Shown in pieces: positions 22,408 through 33,513 of a stretch of 64,000 nt of DNA. Made by a program: the position numbers and the translations under genes. The stretch spans positions 930,001 through 994,000 of the forward strand of contig NW_017264197.1 in NCBI RefSeq assembly GCF_001619985.1. The letters run 5' to 3'. The notes beneath the pieces are model-generated. The model was not told the origin of the DNA, searched no databases, and worked only from the letters and a program-made list of their open reading frames with translations. This stretch comes from Xylona heveae TC161 (lineage: Eukaryota; Ascomycota; Xylonomycetes; Xylonales; Xylonaceae). How positions within the stretch are numbered: the stretch's first letter is position 1; each line of letters begins with the position of its first letter.

Positions 22408-23703
22408 ATGTCTTCCACTTCAACGAGTCAGGTCGGAAAAGACTTGCAATCTCTCCGCAGCACCGTTGAGTCAACACTTGGATTATTACAGCAATTCCAG
22501 ACTTCTCTCAACCTGACTGCTACTGCTTCCACCGCCGTCAACGGGAACAAAAACGACCATAACGACAATATCGAGAATCAGACGCTTCCCAATGACCTAC
22601 CTAACCCTCTCGACGTGCTGCACACAGCCGGCACTCTTCTCAGAGCACACACGACCAAGCTCGGGCTGCTCATGATCAACAAACCATTTACTCCGTCCGC
22701 AATCACCACCGTGTTGCGCGAAGTCCAGACTGGATGTCTGCCAGCAATAATGGGCGCTGTGGAAATATGCTGTGCCCAGAACGAGTCTACATCCAATTCG
22801 AGCTCGAAACCTTCGTGCAGCCAGACTCTCCAGACCGAAGTCCGCGCCCGCGTGCGCCGCGTCTTTGCCGAGCTTCCTCATCTTATGCACGAAATTCTGC
22901 GCATTGCTGAAGTTGGTCGTGGTACTGCTGCGTCGCCCGCGTCAGCTGCTCCTTCTCGGCAGGCTGGGGTCATTCACGGAGGAAGCGACAGCAGAGACAG
23001 TCTGGCCTCTACTGGTGTCGTCTGGGACGCATGCGATTCTCTGATGGAGCTGCGCGACAAGGGCCTCGCAGGAATTGTCGTCAAGAAGGCAGAAGGATAC
23101 AGAGACATGCTCAACGACGCGATCACCGAGTTGCGCGAATGGTCCGAGGAGGTCGAGTCGTCGGACGATGACGACGAGGACGACGACGAGGATGATGCCG
23201 AAAATAGTGATGATGACGAGGACAATGCTCAGGCCAAAGATCTGAAAGACGAAGACTTTGACGATCTCTTTGCCTCGTCGAACAAGTTGCCGAAAAACGA
23301 CACGAAACTTCGCGCGCAGCTAGAGTCGTCGCTGAAGAAGCTGAAACTGTTAAGTACGCTGTATCAAGCGCTTATCAAGAGACGCTTGCAGAGTGTCCCG
23401 ACTGAGTCTACTGTTGGCACTGATAGTGGAGAGGGAGAGGCAAACGGTGATGCGTCCAGAGAAGACGATATCAATGCGACGATTGATGCTCTTATGGCCA
23501 AGCTGAAAGCTATTCCCGACGGGACGGACGAGCTGGCTAATGCATTTTACGAGCTGGATGGCGAAGAAGCTGCGTCCGAAATGGACAAGTGTGTCAACCT
23601 CGCCAAGGAATCAATTGCTCTCGTGCGGACAAATTGGGTTGGAGGAGGAGATGAGTTCACCGCCTGGTCAGCAAAATGGATTGAATTTGTTGAGAAGGCT
23701 TGA
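22408..23703 (+). CDS. GCIP / cyclin-D1-binding protein 1-like protein
   Basis: Single exon, 431 aa. The N-terminal half is helical and carries DLQSLRSTVESTLGLLQQFQ, LHTAGTLLRAHTTKLGLLMI and NKPFTPSAITTVLREVQTGC, followed by LPAIMGAVEICC; this pattern matches the Grap2/cyclin-D-interacting (GCIP, CCNDBP1) family found in animals and fungi. Residues about 250-300 form a long Asp/Glu run (SSDDDDEDDDEDDAE), then a second helical region around LKKLKLLSTLYQALIKRR and a C-terminal helix with FTAWSAKWIEFVEKA. In animals the family acts on cyclin D1 and HLH factors; its fungal role is not known to me. The ATG at 22408 is the first in frame and is preceded by AAAA, a good fungal start context. Confidence 0.85.
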   Translation: MSSTSTSQVGKDLQSLRSTVESTLGLLQQFQTSLNLTATASTAVNGNKNDHNDNIENQTLPNDLPNPLDVLHTAGTLLRAHTTKLGLLMINKPFTPSAITTVLREVQTGCLPAIMGAVEICCAQNESTSNSSSKPSCSQTLQTEVRARVRRVFAELPHLMHEILRIAEVGRGTAASPASAAPSRQAGVIHGGSDSRDSLASTGVVWDACDSLMELRDKGLAGIVVKKAEGYRDMLNDAITELREWSEEVESSDDDDEDDDEDDAENSDDDEDNAQAKDLKDEDFDDLFASSNKLPKNDTKLRAQLESSLKKLKLLSTLYQALIKRRLQSVPTESTVGTDSGEGEANGDASREDDINATIDALMAKLKAIPDGTDELANAFYELDGEEAASEMDKCVNLAKESIALVRTNWVGGGDEFTAWSAKWIEFVEKA

Positions 23704-24270
23704 AATGCTTCAAGATTTGCGTCTCATGCCCTTTGATCTTGGCATATATTGTAGTGCATACTAGGCTCGTCAGTTTTATTGAAGAAACGAAAAGCAAAAT
23801 TCGGATTGCAAAAGTCATAGATTACGATATCCTGGATCAAGAAAAGAATGGAATTGTTATTTCTGCTTGAAAACAGGCCCAAATCATTAAACGCCATATT
23901 CAACTCGTCTAAGCCTGATATGATATAATATGAGATGACAGTGCACGTGTACATGTGCATGCTTAGGCTGCTGGCTTGCGTGATAGTAGAACGACCCAAG
24001 CAATAACCAAAGAAAAAGGAAAGGAAATGGAATAGAGATTAGAGGAGACATAATCAAGCCAAGATAAATGATTCTAGACCTTGAGGCTGTGAGAATGAAT
24101 TGAGCGTAGTTGTTCTTGGATTCAATCCCGTGTGCATGTCGCTCTGCTTTCATGATAATATAATTTGCACACTAGGGAGAGACATGCCTTGATATCGCCG
24201 CTATAATTCAGGAACTAGGCAACGAATTCCTTGATGTCAACTCCGAGGATGGGACGGAGAGCATAGAATT
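23704..24270. other. Convergent 3' intergenic region
   Basis: 567 bp between the 3' ends of the GCIP-like gene and the ABC1-type kinase gene. AT-rich; no gene. Frame 24260-24215 (-) looks protein-like but lies after the kinase stop codon. Confidence 0.6.
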
Positions 24271-26681
24271 CTATATGTTAGGCGATAATTGATCGTATTT
24301 GACGCAGCGCTCAACCTAAGTTTGTAATCACATATTAGCATGAAATACCGCAACAAGGTTATCAGCTTTCCAATCAGGAGTAAAAGATAGTAGCACAGAT
24401 GATTAATGAATGTAAAAAGTATATGGTTGACTTACATCTGCTACCGACGCGCGAAGCCACCCACGGGCCTCAAGTCCCACCCAGACCTTGAGCATTGATA
24501 TATCTCCACTGCGAAGCATAGAGCCACCGCTCTGTGCGCCGAGCTGGCGCAAAATAGGCAGTGCACTATAGATCGTGTTAGCCCAGAAAGTGAGAAACGA
24601 AATTGCGTAGGGTTTCAAGGTCAAACTGAAGATGCAACGTAGCACGTGCAATGAAACTCAAAAACATGACATTTGAACATACCTCTTGAACAGATCGAGA
24701 TTGGGATCTAAAGTGCGTCCAATGCCCTCCAATAGCAGACAACTCAAAACGACATTGACGAAATCTCCTTCAAGTCTAACGTGATGTGTGCGAACCATTG
24801 ACAGGACTTCATTGAGAACATCTCCGATCTTGATATTTCCAAGGGCAAATGTTCTAGACTTGATGCCGAGAACTAGATGCTGCATCTTCAGAGCAAATAT
24901 CTCTTCGTCAATGACCGCATCGGGCTGACGGCATCTCTCAACCATTAAATGCCCTGCTCGGTATCCATCGAATTCGGCAATTGCTTTGAAGAGATCGAGA
25001 AAATTTCTACGATTCATCTCGTTAAGTTCTGTGACAAGGCCAGTGTCTATGAAAATTAGTTGCGGCCTGTATCCTGCTCTTTCAATATTGGCTAGCTCTG
25101 CAGTCCACGCTTCAGGATCGTGCCGATGCGGGATCAATTGGTGTGACACTTCTTCTGTGACGTCTACAGCTTGACCGGGGTTTTGAGATGAAGGATCTGT
25201 ACCATCAGGCTGGCGCCTGCGAAAATCGGGCTGCTCTGATTTGTGGAAGCGCACCATAATGTTGCCAGGATGGAGGTCTGCATGGACAAAGTTGTCAATC
25301 AGCAGCATGCGGAGAAAGGCATCAAGGCCCTCGTTCGCCAGGTCTTGCTCGAAATCGCCGCCACCATTTTCGAGAAATGCGGATAATGGGATGCCATTGG
25401 CATATTCCTCCACAAGAACTTGCCTTGTGGTATATTCAGTATAAGGGTATGGAAACCAGGCTGTGGTCCGCGCCCTAAAGTTTTTTCGGAACATGACCAA
25501 GTTGGCAGCCTCAATGCGAAGATCGAGTTGGAGTTTCATCATCTCCCCGAATTGTGCCACCTCGTCCGGCAATGACAACCATTCCATGGTCGGTATGTAG
25601 TTGATGAGGGCGGCAAAGAAGCCCATTATACGGAGATCTCGCCGAACGACACGTTCCACAGACGGATGCAGAACTTTGATCGCGACATAGGACGAGGGAA
25701 CCCGCTGAGGCATGCTCTTCACTAAAGTGTCGACATTTTTTCGGACCTTTTGCCGCAGGGTCTTCTGCTCCGGCGCATCGAATTTGGGATCGACAGGTAT
25801 AGCGAGATCAGGTTTCAATTTGGCGCGGTATACCTGAGCAATGGCGCCCACGCCGAGAGGCTTTTCTTCAAACTCCTCGAAAATATCATCAAACGGCCGA
25901 CCGTTGAATGCATCGACAATGGTACGTTTTGTTGCTGCGAGCGAGTGGGCCGGAGCATTGGAATGCAGCGAAGACATGATGGCGCATAATTCGTCTGGAA
26001 AAATGTCGGATCGTGAGGCGGCCCATTGTCCTAGCTGTTTGAGCCTTGTCAGAAATGCTTCTGCTCATCTCTCCTGCAGATGTGTGCCATATCTGCTGGC
26101 ACGGGATTTCTCACCTTGATAAAGGCCGCTCCAGCCCGTTCCATCGAGCTGACCAGGAATGCATACCACCATAGTGTTCCACTTCGTTCATCATCGCGGT
26201 CTTTATTCCGACGTCCAAACCAGATGACTGGTACTGTTAAAATGACTGGAACGAAAATAAAGACAAGGTGAACGAATCGTAATCCGGTAGCTATAGGTTC
26301 GATGATATATGTGTCTAGCCAGAAGTATATTGTTCGTCGTACTCGACGCGACGATCGTAAAATCTTTGGGACTGCCTCATTTATCTCTTGGCGTGAGGCT
26401 TCAAGCATCTGCTGTTCTCCAGTCTTGCCTTGCTCCGAATGCGTTTCGCTCAATTGAACAAAGGCTGCAGGACTGAGGGCACCAAGTAGGAGCGTACCGG
26501 CCCATGGAGGCCGTCGAAAATTTCGTCTTGCGCTTCCCCATTGTGATGACCATCCATGCTTCTGCCCTCCATATTGGTGTATTGAAGATGTGTGAAGAGG
26601 CCGGACTCGGGGGATTGTTCGCGCAAGACCCTGGAATCCCCGATGCAGACCGAACCGGGAGAGGAGGAGGGTGCCCCTCAT
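24271..26681 (-). CDS. ABC1/UbiB atypical kinase, ADCK2/Cqd1-like, mitochondrial
   Basis: Member of the UbiB/ABC1 protein-kinase-like family linked to coenzyme Q and mitochondrial lipid distribution. Four exons: 26681-26115, 26034-24683, 24565-24436, 24315-24271 (697 aa). The first 40 residues are basic and hydroxylated (mitochondrial presequence); a membrane segment follows (LVFIFVPVILTVPVIWF). Family motifs: KLGQW (KxGQ), LHSNAPAHS, the loop PLGVGAIAQVYRAKL in place of the Ala-rich loop, the lysine in VAIKVLHPSV, FVHADLHPGNIMV (catalytic loop) and FIDTGLVTEL (metal-binding DTG in place of DFG). The layout and the LSPNI end resemble ADCK2/yeast Cqd1 more than Coq8. The last exon is only 45 nt and was found by its conserved end VKYDQLSPNI. 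Confidence 0.93.
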
Positions 26682-27220
26682 CGTCTCCTACTACGCGTCG
26701 CTTCCGGGTGGGATTAACAAAAATATTCATCCATTATTGTCGGGAAGTATGGCGGTTTGAATGCGTTACTAGGAGCCACGCAAGCTCTTGAGCTGTTGAG
26801 CGCAAAAGTGTATCGGAACGACGGGCTGTTGACAGCCGACGTCATGGACATTCACAGTGAGCTGTGCAGCCTGCTCGGCTCCTTTCACAGTTGCAGCCAT
26901 AACGATCATAATTACGTTGACCAATCCATCAAGGAAATTTCCCCCGAAAAAAAGAATTGGAACAGTTAATTAAGGTAGATTTGGAATTTTTATTATTTTA
27001 ATAATTGGTTTTTTTTTTGTTATTTTCCTTCTTTCGCCTTTGTTGGTCCTATCTGAATTTTGTACGTAGCGGAGAGTCGTAGTTTTAGGAGGAGAGTTGG
27101 ATATCTAATTAAAGCAAATCCTGCAAAGAGAGAGGGGTATTCATTGCAATCGCCTGAAAACGACCGACATATAAAGGATTATTCCCATGCATAATATTTC
27201 CCATGAATGATTAGAATAGA
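26682..27220. other. Intergenic region upstream of the ABC1-type kinase
   Basis: About 540 bp, with an A/T stretch and T10 run around 26985-27020. No gene seen. Confidence 0.6.
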
Positions 27221-29705
27221 TTATTTTGCCTCGCGCTCATCCTCCGCCTGGCCTATAAGCTCGCTAAACGAGAGGTGGAGAGCATCTTGCCCTTGAAGCA
27301 ATAGCTCGTATGCCCGTTTCCTGGCAGGCATGATCTCATCCGGCTGTTGATAGTCAATCAGTACAATTGTTCAATCGGCATAAAAAGGAGTATTGGAGAG
27401 ATCCTTACAATGTTCTTGAGGGTCTCAGTCAGCAGCACCATCACATTATCTCGATCCCTCCGCCTCATCTCTGTTTCGGCATCATCCCCGGCCTGAGATC
27501 CTTCGGTATCTGTTTCAGATACTGGGATAATATCATCTTTCTCGTTAAGCACGCTCCTTCCCGTCACCGCCTTTACAACCCGCTTTAAGACTTCAATGTT
27601 TTGCATTGCCTCGTAGACTGCTAAAGCGCCCTCTCTGGTGCGTGAGATGAGGGCAAAAGCAAACCAGCCCTCGGATCGGATAACTGGCCAGTCGTCTTGG
27701 CAGACCATTGTGACCAAGGGGCGCCCAATTGCTGGGTGAAGAGAATAAAGACGAAACTTGTTATCTTGGAGAATTTCGATCGGGACTCCCTGATTGCCCG
27801 AATGAAGGGTACGGCAGACAGCAGTGACGAGCCGCGCTACTTCTGTTTTGGTCGGGGCTTGGTCAGATTTGTCGTGCAGTCTCAAAAGGAGGGAGAGGTA
27901 AGTCTGTGCATGAGCCGGTGAGTCGGGATCAGGGGAAAGCGGCGATAGCAACTTTTGAGTATTAGGAAATGAGCCGCCAATTACTTGGCGCGCGAGACTG
28001 GCAGACGAGTATTGGATTTGTGGAAGAGTGTCCAATTCCCAAAGCCGCGCCATCGTCTCAATGAGATTGCCTTCCCCTAGAGCCGTCTTGTTCTCCGCAG
28101 GAATGGCCAGATTTTTTAAAAATCCAGCAGCAGCATGCAAGAGCTGCGTATCATTGCTTGTTTCTAGAATATTGACGAGCGGATCCTGAACTCGAAATTC
28201 GTGAACCATAGTTCTACAGACATCATCGGATCGGGCAACGTTGCCCAGCATGACACAAGCACAAAGTTGGAGCTGGATCTGAGAAACGGAAAGCCACATT
28301 CGGAGAGAACCAATGAGCGGGCTGTCGAGCGGATAGGCTTGAGAGAATTCAGGCAGATATGAAATGTCCGAAAGGGCACGGATGAGATTTCCCCGCATCT
28401 GTGAGAGTTGTTTTGTGGTATCGTCCTGCTCAGAAGGTGTCTCGCCATCTGGAGTAAAGCGAGAATAAGACTCCACTAGGAAGGATAAGCTGGTTTCCAC
28501 TGAACGAGTGAGAATAAGTTGTCGCTGGAATTTGACGTTTTCCAGAAAAGAAGCAGCAGCATTGACAATGGCCACAAAGTCGTCTAGTTCGGTTTCGGGT
28601 GTGGATGCAAGCCAAAATAGCGTCACAACCGTACTCTCCGGTGACATATCCGGACCTCGCGCTTTGAAGCATCAGCATGACCGTATCAAAAGAGGGTATC
28701 GTTTGACTTACGAGAAGAGCCAATGAGTTCAAACAATTGGATTATGTATGTGAATATGGGCAGTGCGGTGATGTTTGGCGTCTCGACCAGCGTCCTTGCC
28801 AATGCATAAGCGAGCCCATTCTCCGCAGCTTGATGACTTGCTGGTTCTGTTTTTGTTCGAAATTAGGATACTGTTGAAGCACGCATCATTGTAATCGTAA
28901 ACTCACCAAAATCTATGCAAATATTATAAATTACAGGAATAGCTATTCGTAAAAGGGCCGGGTTACGAAGAAGGTCCATCAGCGGTATGAGATAATTACT
29001 CTGAACAACACGGATACGATTGTCATCTGCCGATTGTGTGTGTCAGTGTTTAATCGCATTAATAAAACGAAAGCAAGGATTCAAAGGCCGAGGAAGAACA
29101 GACCAGTGTCGGCACAAGAATTGCCAATGAGTCGCAAAGAGTGCATCATGAGGTCTTGAGGGATGTCAGGAGTCGCGGTGATTTTAAGGAAGAAATCCAG
29201 GATGCCTGCTTCGCCGTACGGTTTGCGCCATGCAGCTATAAAGGAGAATTAGCAAACGTCACGGCAAATAGACAAAGTCAATTGCATCAGACTTGCCATT
29301 GCGGCTTCCATCAGCTAGAACTTCTGCTGATCTGACCAGAAAAGCGGATCCAGACCACCACATCTGATCGAGAATCCCCCTCACATCCCTCAAGGCCTCA
29401 ACCTTATGATCGCTTCCGTCGCCGGCGGGGAGTGATGAGTCCCGCAACTCGCCGATACCAATACCTCCTTCTACTTCCTCGGCACGCTGGAAAATAGCCT
29501 CGAGGGTACTGAGCATCTTCCTTTGTTCCTCATGCGAAAAAGATTGTTGCATCCGCTGTCCAAGATGAGCGCTGGCGTTGTCTGGCTTAGGAAGGCCTAG
29601 ATAAACGCCGATTGACTTCTCGTTCCGAAGAAGGGCATTGGACGAAATTTGGTTTGGAGAAGATGCGGCCGAGGCCGAATTGGGCGGGGTGAATAGCTGC
29701 TCCAT
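27221..29705 (-). CDS. SmgGDS-like armadillo-repeat protein (RAP1GDS1 family)
   Basis: Six exons: 29705-29297, 29235-29104, 29026-28907, 28840-28712, 28661-27409, 27343-27221 (721 aa). After a disordered start (MEQLFTPPNSASAASSPN) the protein is a series of armadillo-like helical repeats, for example QDLMMHSLRLIGNSCADTDD, NYLIPLMDLLRNPALLRIAI, LQLCACVMLGNVARSDDVCR and LLHAAAGFLKNLAIPAENKT. This is typical of SmgGDS, a chaperone and weak exchange factor for Rho/Ras-type small GTPases with C-terminal polybasic tails; acting in the cytosol. That assignment comes from repeat pattern and length. Intron 1 (29296-29236) has a GC donor (G|GCAAGT) and the frame requires it, the second GC-AG intron of the window. 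The end REAK* follows a helix. Confidence 0.87.
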
Positions 29706-31600
29706 GTTGGGCAACCTGAAGAGTAAATAATGCAGCGTCGCGCGCCAGAACAATCAAACGGAAATTTCGTTGTCCCTGTGGCCTCTACATCGGCGCTTCC
29801 TCCGGGTAGCTTGAGGTCGGGAGGCCAAATGAGCAGGGGGAGGCGAGTTTAGACTGCGGCAAGGATGATTCATACAACTGTGAGCTGCGGAGATAGGAAG
29901 GAGGTCAGATTTAATTTTTTGACCTTAACGCGATTGGGGGAGCTGACGGCTTACCTACGTATATTTTTTGTGGTTTCGGAGACAGGGTCGAGCAGAGAAG
30001 TGGTGGCGTGCGGCTTGTGCTCAGAAGCCACTCCTGCGCCAAAGTGGGCAGGGGATGGAGCTCTAGGTTCGCGACCGCAAACGAAGAAATGGTGATGACA
30101 CATCTGACTCCCTGGAGGGGCCGCTATCATCAGTAGAAGCGGTCACTAGTCGTTGGTCAGTCAGAGTTAGGAACAAGTCGGGCCCAACCTTAACCTGGGT
30201 CTCCCGGTTCACACAGGCCTCCCAAGCGAGCCGTCAGCAAGCCCCAAAGGCCACGAGGTGGACTACTCCGTAGGTAGAAGAGCTAGTGTCGAGCAATTGA
30301 GAAAGAATACTGTACCTGAAGAGACACATTCAAAGCAAGGACATGGTTGCATCAGACCATTCCCATAGCCCAGCTGTCGTCAGCATCACGATCAAACTTT
30401 GGGATTGAAATTCGAGAGAACGTGGCTGAGGCAACATTGGACAGTTTGAGATCGTAGCATATCACGGACGTAGAATGACGCGTCGCAAGCCATAAAAAAG
30501 GGGGAGGGATATCAAGATGACCTCTCAGCGATGATATTGATGATGATGATCTTGTTATTCGGCGATTGAGTGGAGCCTAGAGTGGTAGAATTAAGACTTT
30601 CGTCGAAGGATTGACGTTGAAAGTGTCCAAGCTTGGCGAAATGCGGGATGCCGCACGTCACAAGGCAACTCCAGGCAACCATGTTAATATGGGTGCCTGG
30701 TCAAGGCCGCATACGTAAGCGGGGCGAAAAAACATTCTAATGCATGTGGCTCAGCAATGCTAACAGTGATAAACACAGCATCAAAGGGAGGAAAGAGTCA
30801 CATCAAATTTAATTAGGTTTCGATCATTCTCATCAGACGATCCTGGGGAGATCGCGATGCCTATGGATGGAACCTCGCAGAAGGGTGAGGTTATCCTCAT
30901 TACAGCCGAGGGCCGAGAACCCGAACTTGAGCAAAGACTCACCTGTGGACCCAAATGACCAAGACAGACATTTAGCTTCTGACCCAACACTTTGAAATTG
31001 AATTTGGTTTGAAGCCCGAGAGATTTATGCTAAGCTAGAGGGAAATAACCCGGAATGGTGGATATTCATTGCCTGAGCACCTACCCAGATAGTTACCTCG
31101 CTCCTAACAATACTGTATAAAGCACAAAAGCAGCTAATAATCCTTGCTATAACTCAGTTAAGCTTTGCTAAATACCCGCTCGACTCATCTTAACTTAAGA
31201 TCTATTGTATCAGAAGAATAACTACTGAAGCAGCAAGACAAAGGTTTAAAGTCTTATTATGAATTCCATTAGTGAGCAAGAGCCATTATTTTCATAAGTT
31301 CTGTCTCGTAATAATACATTGGAAGTGCTTGATTTTTGTGAATTTCTTTCCCCAGGAAAGGTCTCTGACATCTCTCTTGCCATGTGTTGATGACTAATCA
31401 GAGGAGAGCCCCTGGACAGCAACATGAAGCGTGGCTTAACCTGGAGACGGGCAAAGAGGGAGAAACACCATCAGTCTGCCAAAAGATAATTCCCACTGAA
31501 CACGTCGCTCTTTCTAATTTTTCCTTTCAAAAGATTTCCTGATATTCACCCATTGACGATTCTGTTAAGATATCCAAATTTCCTCGTGAATCCAGCCAGC
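29706..31600. other. 1.9 kb gene-free divergent region
   Basis: Between the starts of the SmgGDS-like gene (-) and dpm3 (+). No supported coding frame. The part at about 31040-31320 is rich in TA and TAA/TTA words compared with its flanks (see findings). A short ACTACTCCGTAGG near 30265 resembles the TACGGAGTA words scattered in fungal intergenic DNA. Confidence 0.55.
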
Positions 31601-32009
31601 ATGACTCGGGCGCAGCAGACTCTCTCCCTTGCTCTTCTCATCTCCTCTGTACGTATGATACGAATCCGTTGTTGCGACCCATCATTACTGATATAGCATT
31701 AGCTTTACCTTGTCTGTTATCTCGGCTTGGTCCCCCTACCTGCTAAAGTTCAAGAAGAATTGATACCAGTGGTATGTCTCTTGGGAGCTATGCCTATGCC
31801 CCTGCTGCAGATTTCCATCGAATTCAGCTACTCATCAACTTCTCTAGCTTCCTTTCTGGGCTCTCGTCTCCTTTGGCGCATTACTTTTATTCAAGCTCGG
31901 CTGGGGTGTTTTCACATTCAATGACGTACCGAATGCGCATAAGGAATTGATGGAGGAGATCAACTTGGCACGGACGGAGCTGAGGGCAAAGGGCGTGGAC
32001 GTGGATTAG
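31601..32009 (+). CDS. dpm3: Dolichol-phosphate mannosyltransferase subunit 3
   Basis: Small ER membrane protein that tethers and stabilises the catalytic Dpm1 subunit, which makes dolichol-phosphate mannose for N-glycans, O-mannosylation and GPI anchors. Three exons: 31601-31648, 31703-31771, 31848-32009 (92 aa, the family's usual size). Two transmembrane helices (TLSLALLISSLYLVCYLGLV and LPFWALVSFGALLLFKLGWG), then FTFNDVPNAHKELMEEINLA, the conserved cytosolic C-terminal helix that contacts Dpm1. Its presence implies the multi-subunit (human-type) DPM synthase rather than the single-protein S. cerevisiae type. Converges on the 32255 gene with a 245-bp gap. Confidence 0.95.
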
Positions 32010-32254
32010 GAAAACAAAAGAACTATATGCATTGAACTATGATATCTCGCTCGCATAAATCTATCGACGCATTTCTATTCTTTCTGTACATGCGGACATC
32101 TTGCCCCGCAAGATCTCCCCTGGGTATTGAACTTCGACCAGTATATACAAACGGCATGGTTCCCTCATTCCCTCGCTCTTCTAACAAACCGTATTAGAAA
32201 ACGCTATGCAGTAATATCTGTACAGTGCACGCGCTTCGGTTGCTCGGCAGGGCT

Positions 32255-33108
32255 TCAACCACGAGCGCTGCCCTCCCGAAGATGCTTCTCCTTCAATTTC
32301 TTTTCCGTACGCATGAACTCTCTGATGCCAATGGGAATGTCCGCGAAAAGATCTTTCTGCTCCGCTGTTGTGCCGCCGGCAAGGCCAGTTCCCCATTGTG
32401 ATCCACTACCACCGCCGTCATCATCCATGCTGGAAGCGACATGCTGTGGAACGTCTTTAATTTCTTTTGCGGCAGAAATTCTGCGTTCCTCTTCCTTTTG
32501 CTTTTGCAATGCCTGCCGAGCCTCGGCCGTCCTTGCTGCCCATTCTTCGAGCTCGTCGCGATATCGATCCCAGACACAATTGACGCAGCCCGACATGCAG
32601 CAATTATCAGGCTCGCCTGGCCGAGGTGGCACTTTAATGCCTGCAATAGTCACGGACTTTGATGCAATTTCTTCCCTTCGCGCCTGGCGCTCGACTGGCC
32701 CTGCCAGACGCGAGCCAAAGACCACACGAGCCTTGGCCGCGCGCTCCTCTCTGTCGCTCTTTGTTGATCGCTCCTTGCGAGCTGTCGCAGCAGGCTTCCT
32801 TGTCGTAGGCTGAGTCGGCTGAGTCCCGTATTGCGGATCATTCAGAAGTACTGTAAAGAGGGGTCAGTCTGTGACCACCGCCACAACTCAAGTCTATTAC
32901 TGGACGCACATTTGTAGTATCCACTGAGTGGTTTCGCTTGAGGCGGTTCTTGACCAGCTACCTCATTCTCTTTCCCATTGTCGTTCGATTTGTGGCTCTG
33001 AAAGCGCCAACCTATCCGGTCGCTATTTTGTAGACCCAGTCTTCGGGTGGGTATCCTTATTCTAGAGGCATTCAACCCCAGAGAATTAATGGCGGACAAG
33101 TGAGACAT
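32255..33108 (-). CDS. Oxidoreductase-like domain protein (OXLD1/UPF0651-like), mitochondrial
   Basis: Two exons, 33108-32910 and 32850-32255 (264 aa). The N-terminus (RIRIPTRRLGLQN; GWRFQSHKS) looks like a mitochondrial presequence. The centre holds the family signature PPRPGEPDNCCMSGCVNCVW, with four closely set cysteines, followed by DRYRDELEEW; this is the short oxidoreductase-like domain shared with human OXLD1 and yeast YPL107W. A Lys/Arg/Glu-rich helix, a Gly/Asp stretch and DIPIGIREFMRTEKKLKEKH follow. The molecular role of the family is poorly known; the cysteine set suggests metal or redox chemistry (inference). Start chosen at the first ATG in frame, which keeps the targeting peptide. 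Confidence 0.88.
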
Positions 33109-33513
33109 GCTGGACGACACCAGTAGTGGCCTTGGTTACGTCCAGTTGAGGTTGAGTTTGCGTGGAAATGACGCTCTTTAAAGTGCGAGGGAGGGCAGAG
33201 ATATGCACCCACGGTGATATCGTGGGTGGGCAAAATAAATGACAGGAACTGGCAGGCGGTCGGCGGCACAAGAGAAGTACCAACGTCATCCCGCAGCTTT
33301 TCGGTATTTGATGTGAATGGAAGCTTTTGCCGGAAACACCTCGGGTAAACTTGCAAATCCATGTCGCTGCTCAGGGTCCATTGTGACGAGTTTCAACGCG
33401 ACGTGAGATTCTAAACACTGCCCGGGCACAGCCAGAACAGTCGCAGCTCCTCTTTTTCCCACCGGCAGACAGCAAAGGGACTTACAAGTCTAGCTGTATG
33501 GGAACCCTTCACA
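33109..33513. promoter_or_regulatory. Bidirectional promoter region
   Basis: 405 bp between divergent start codons of the OXLD1-like gene and the 33514 gene. No factor site assigned. Confidence 0.55.

Noticed and set aside
22974-23225. Serine-rich minus-strand frame
   Set aside because: It is the antisense of the Asp/Glu run in the GCIP-like gene.
24215-24260. Protein-like end EFYALRPILGVDIKEFVA for the ABC1-type kinase
   Set aside because: The phase does not fit, and a 45-nt exon at 24315-24271 gives the conserved end VKYDQLSPNI followed by a stop before this point.
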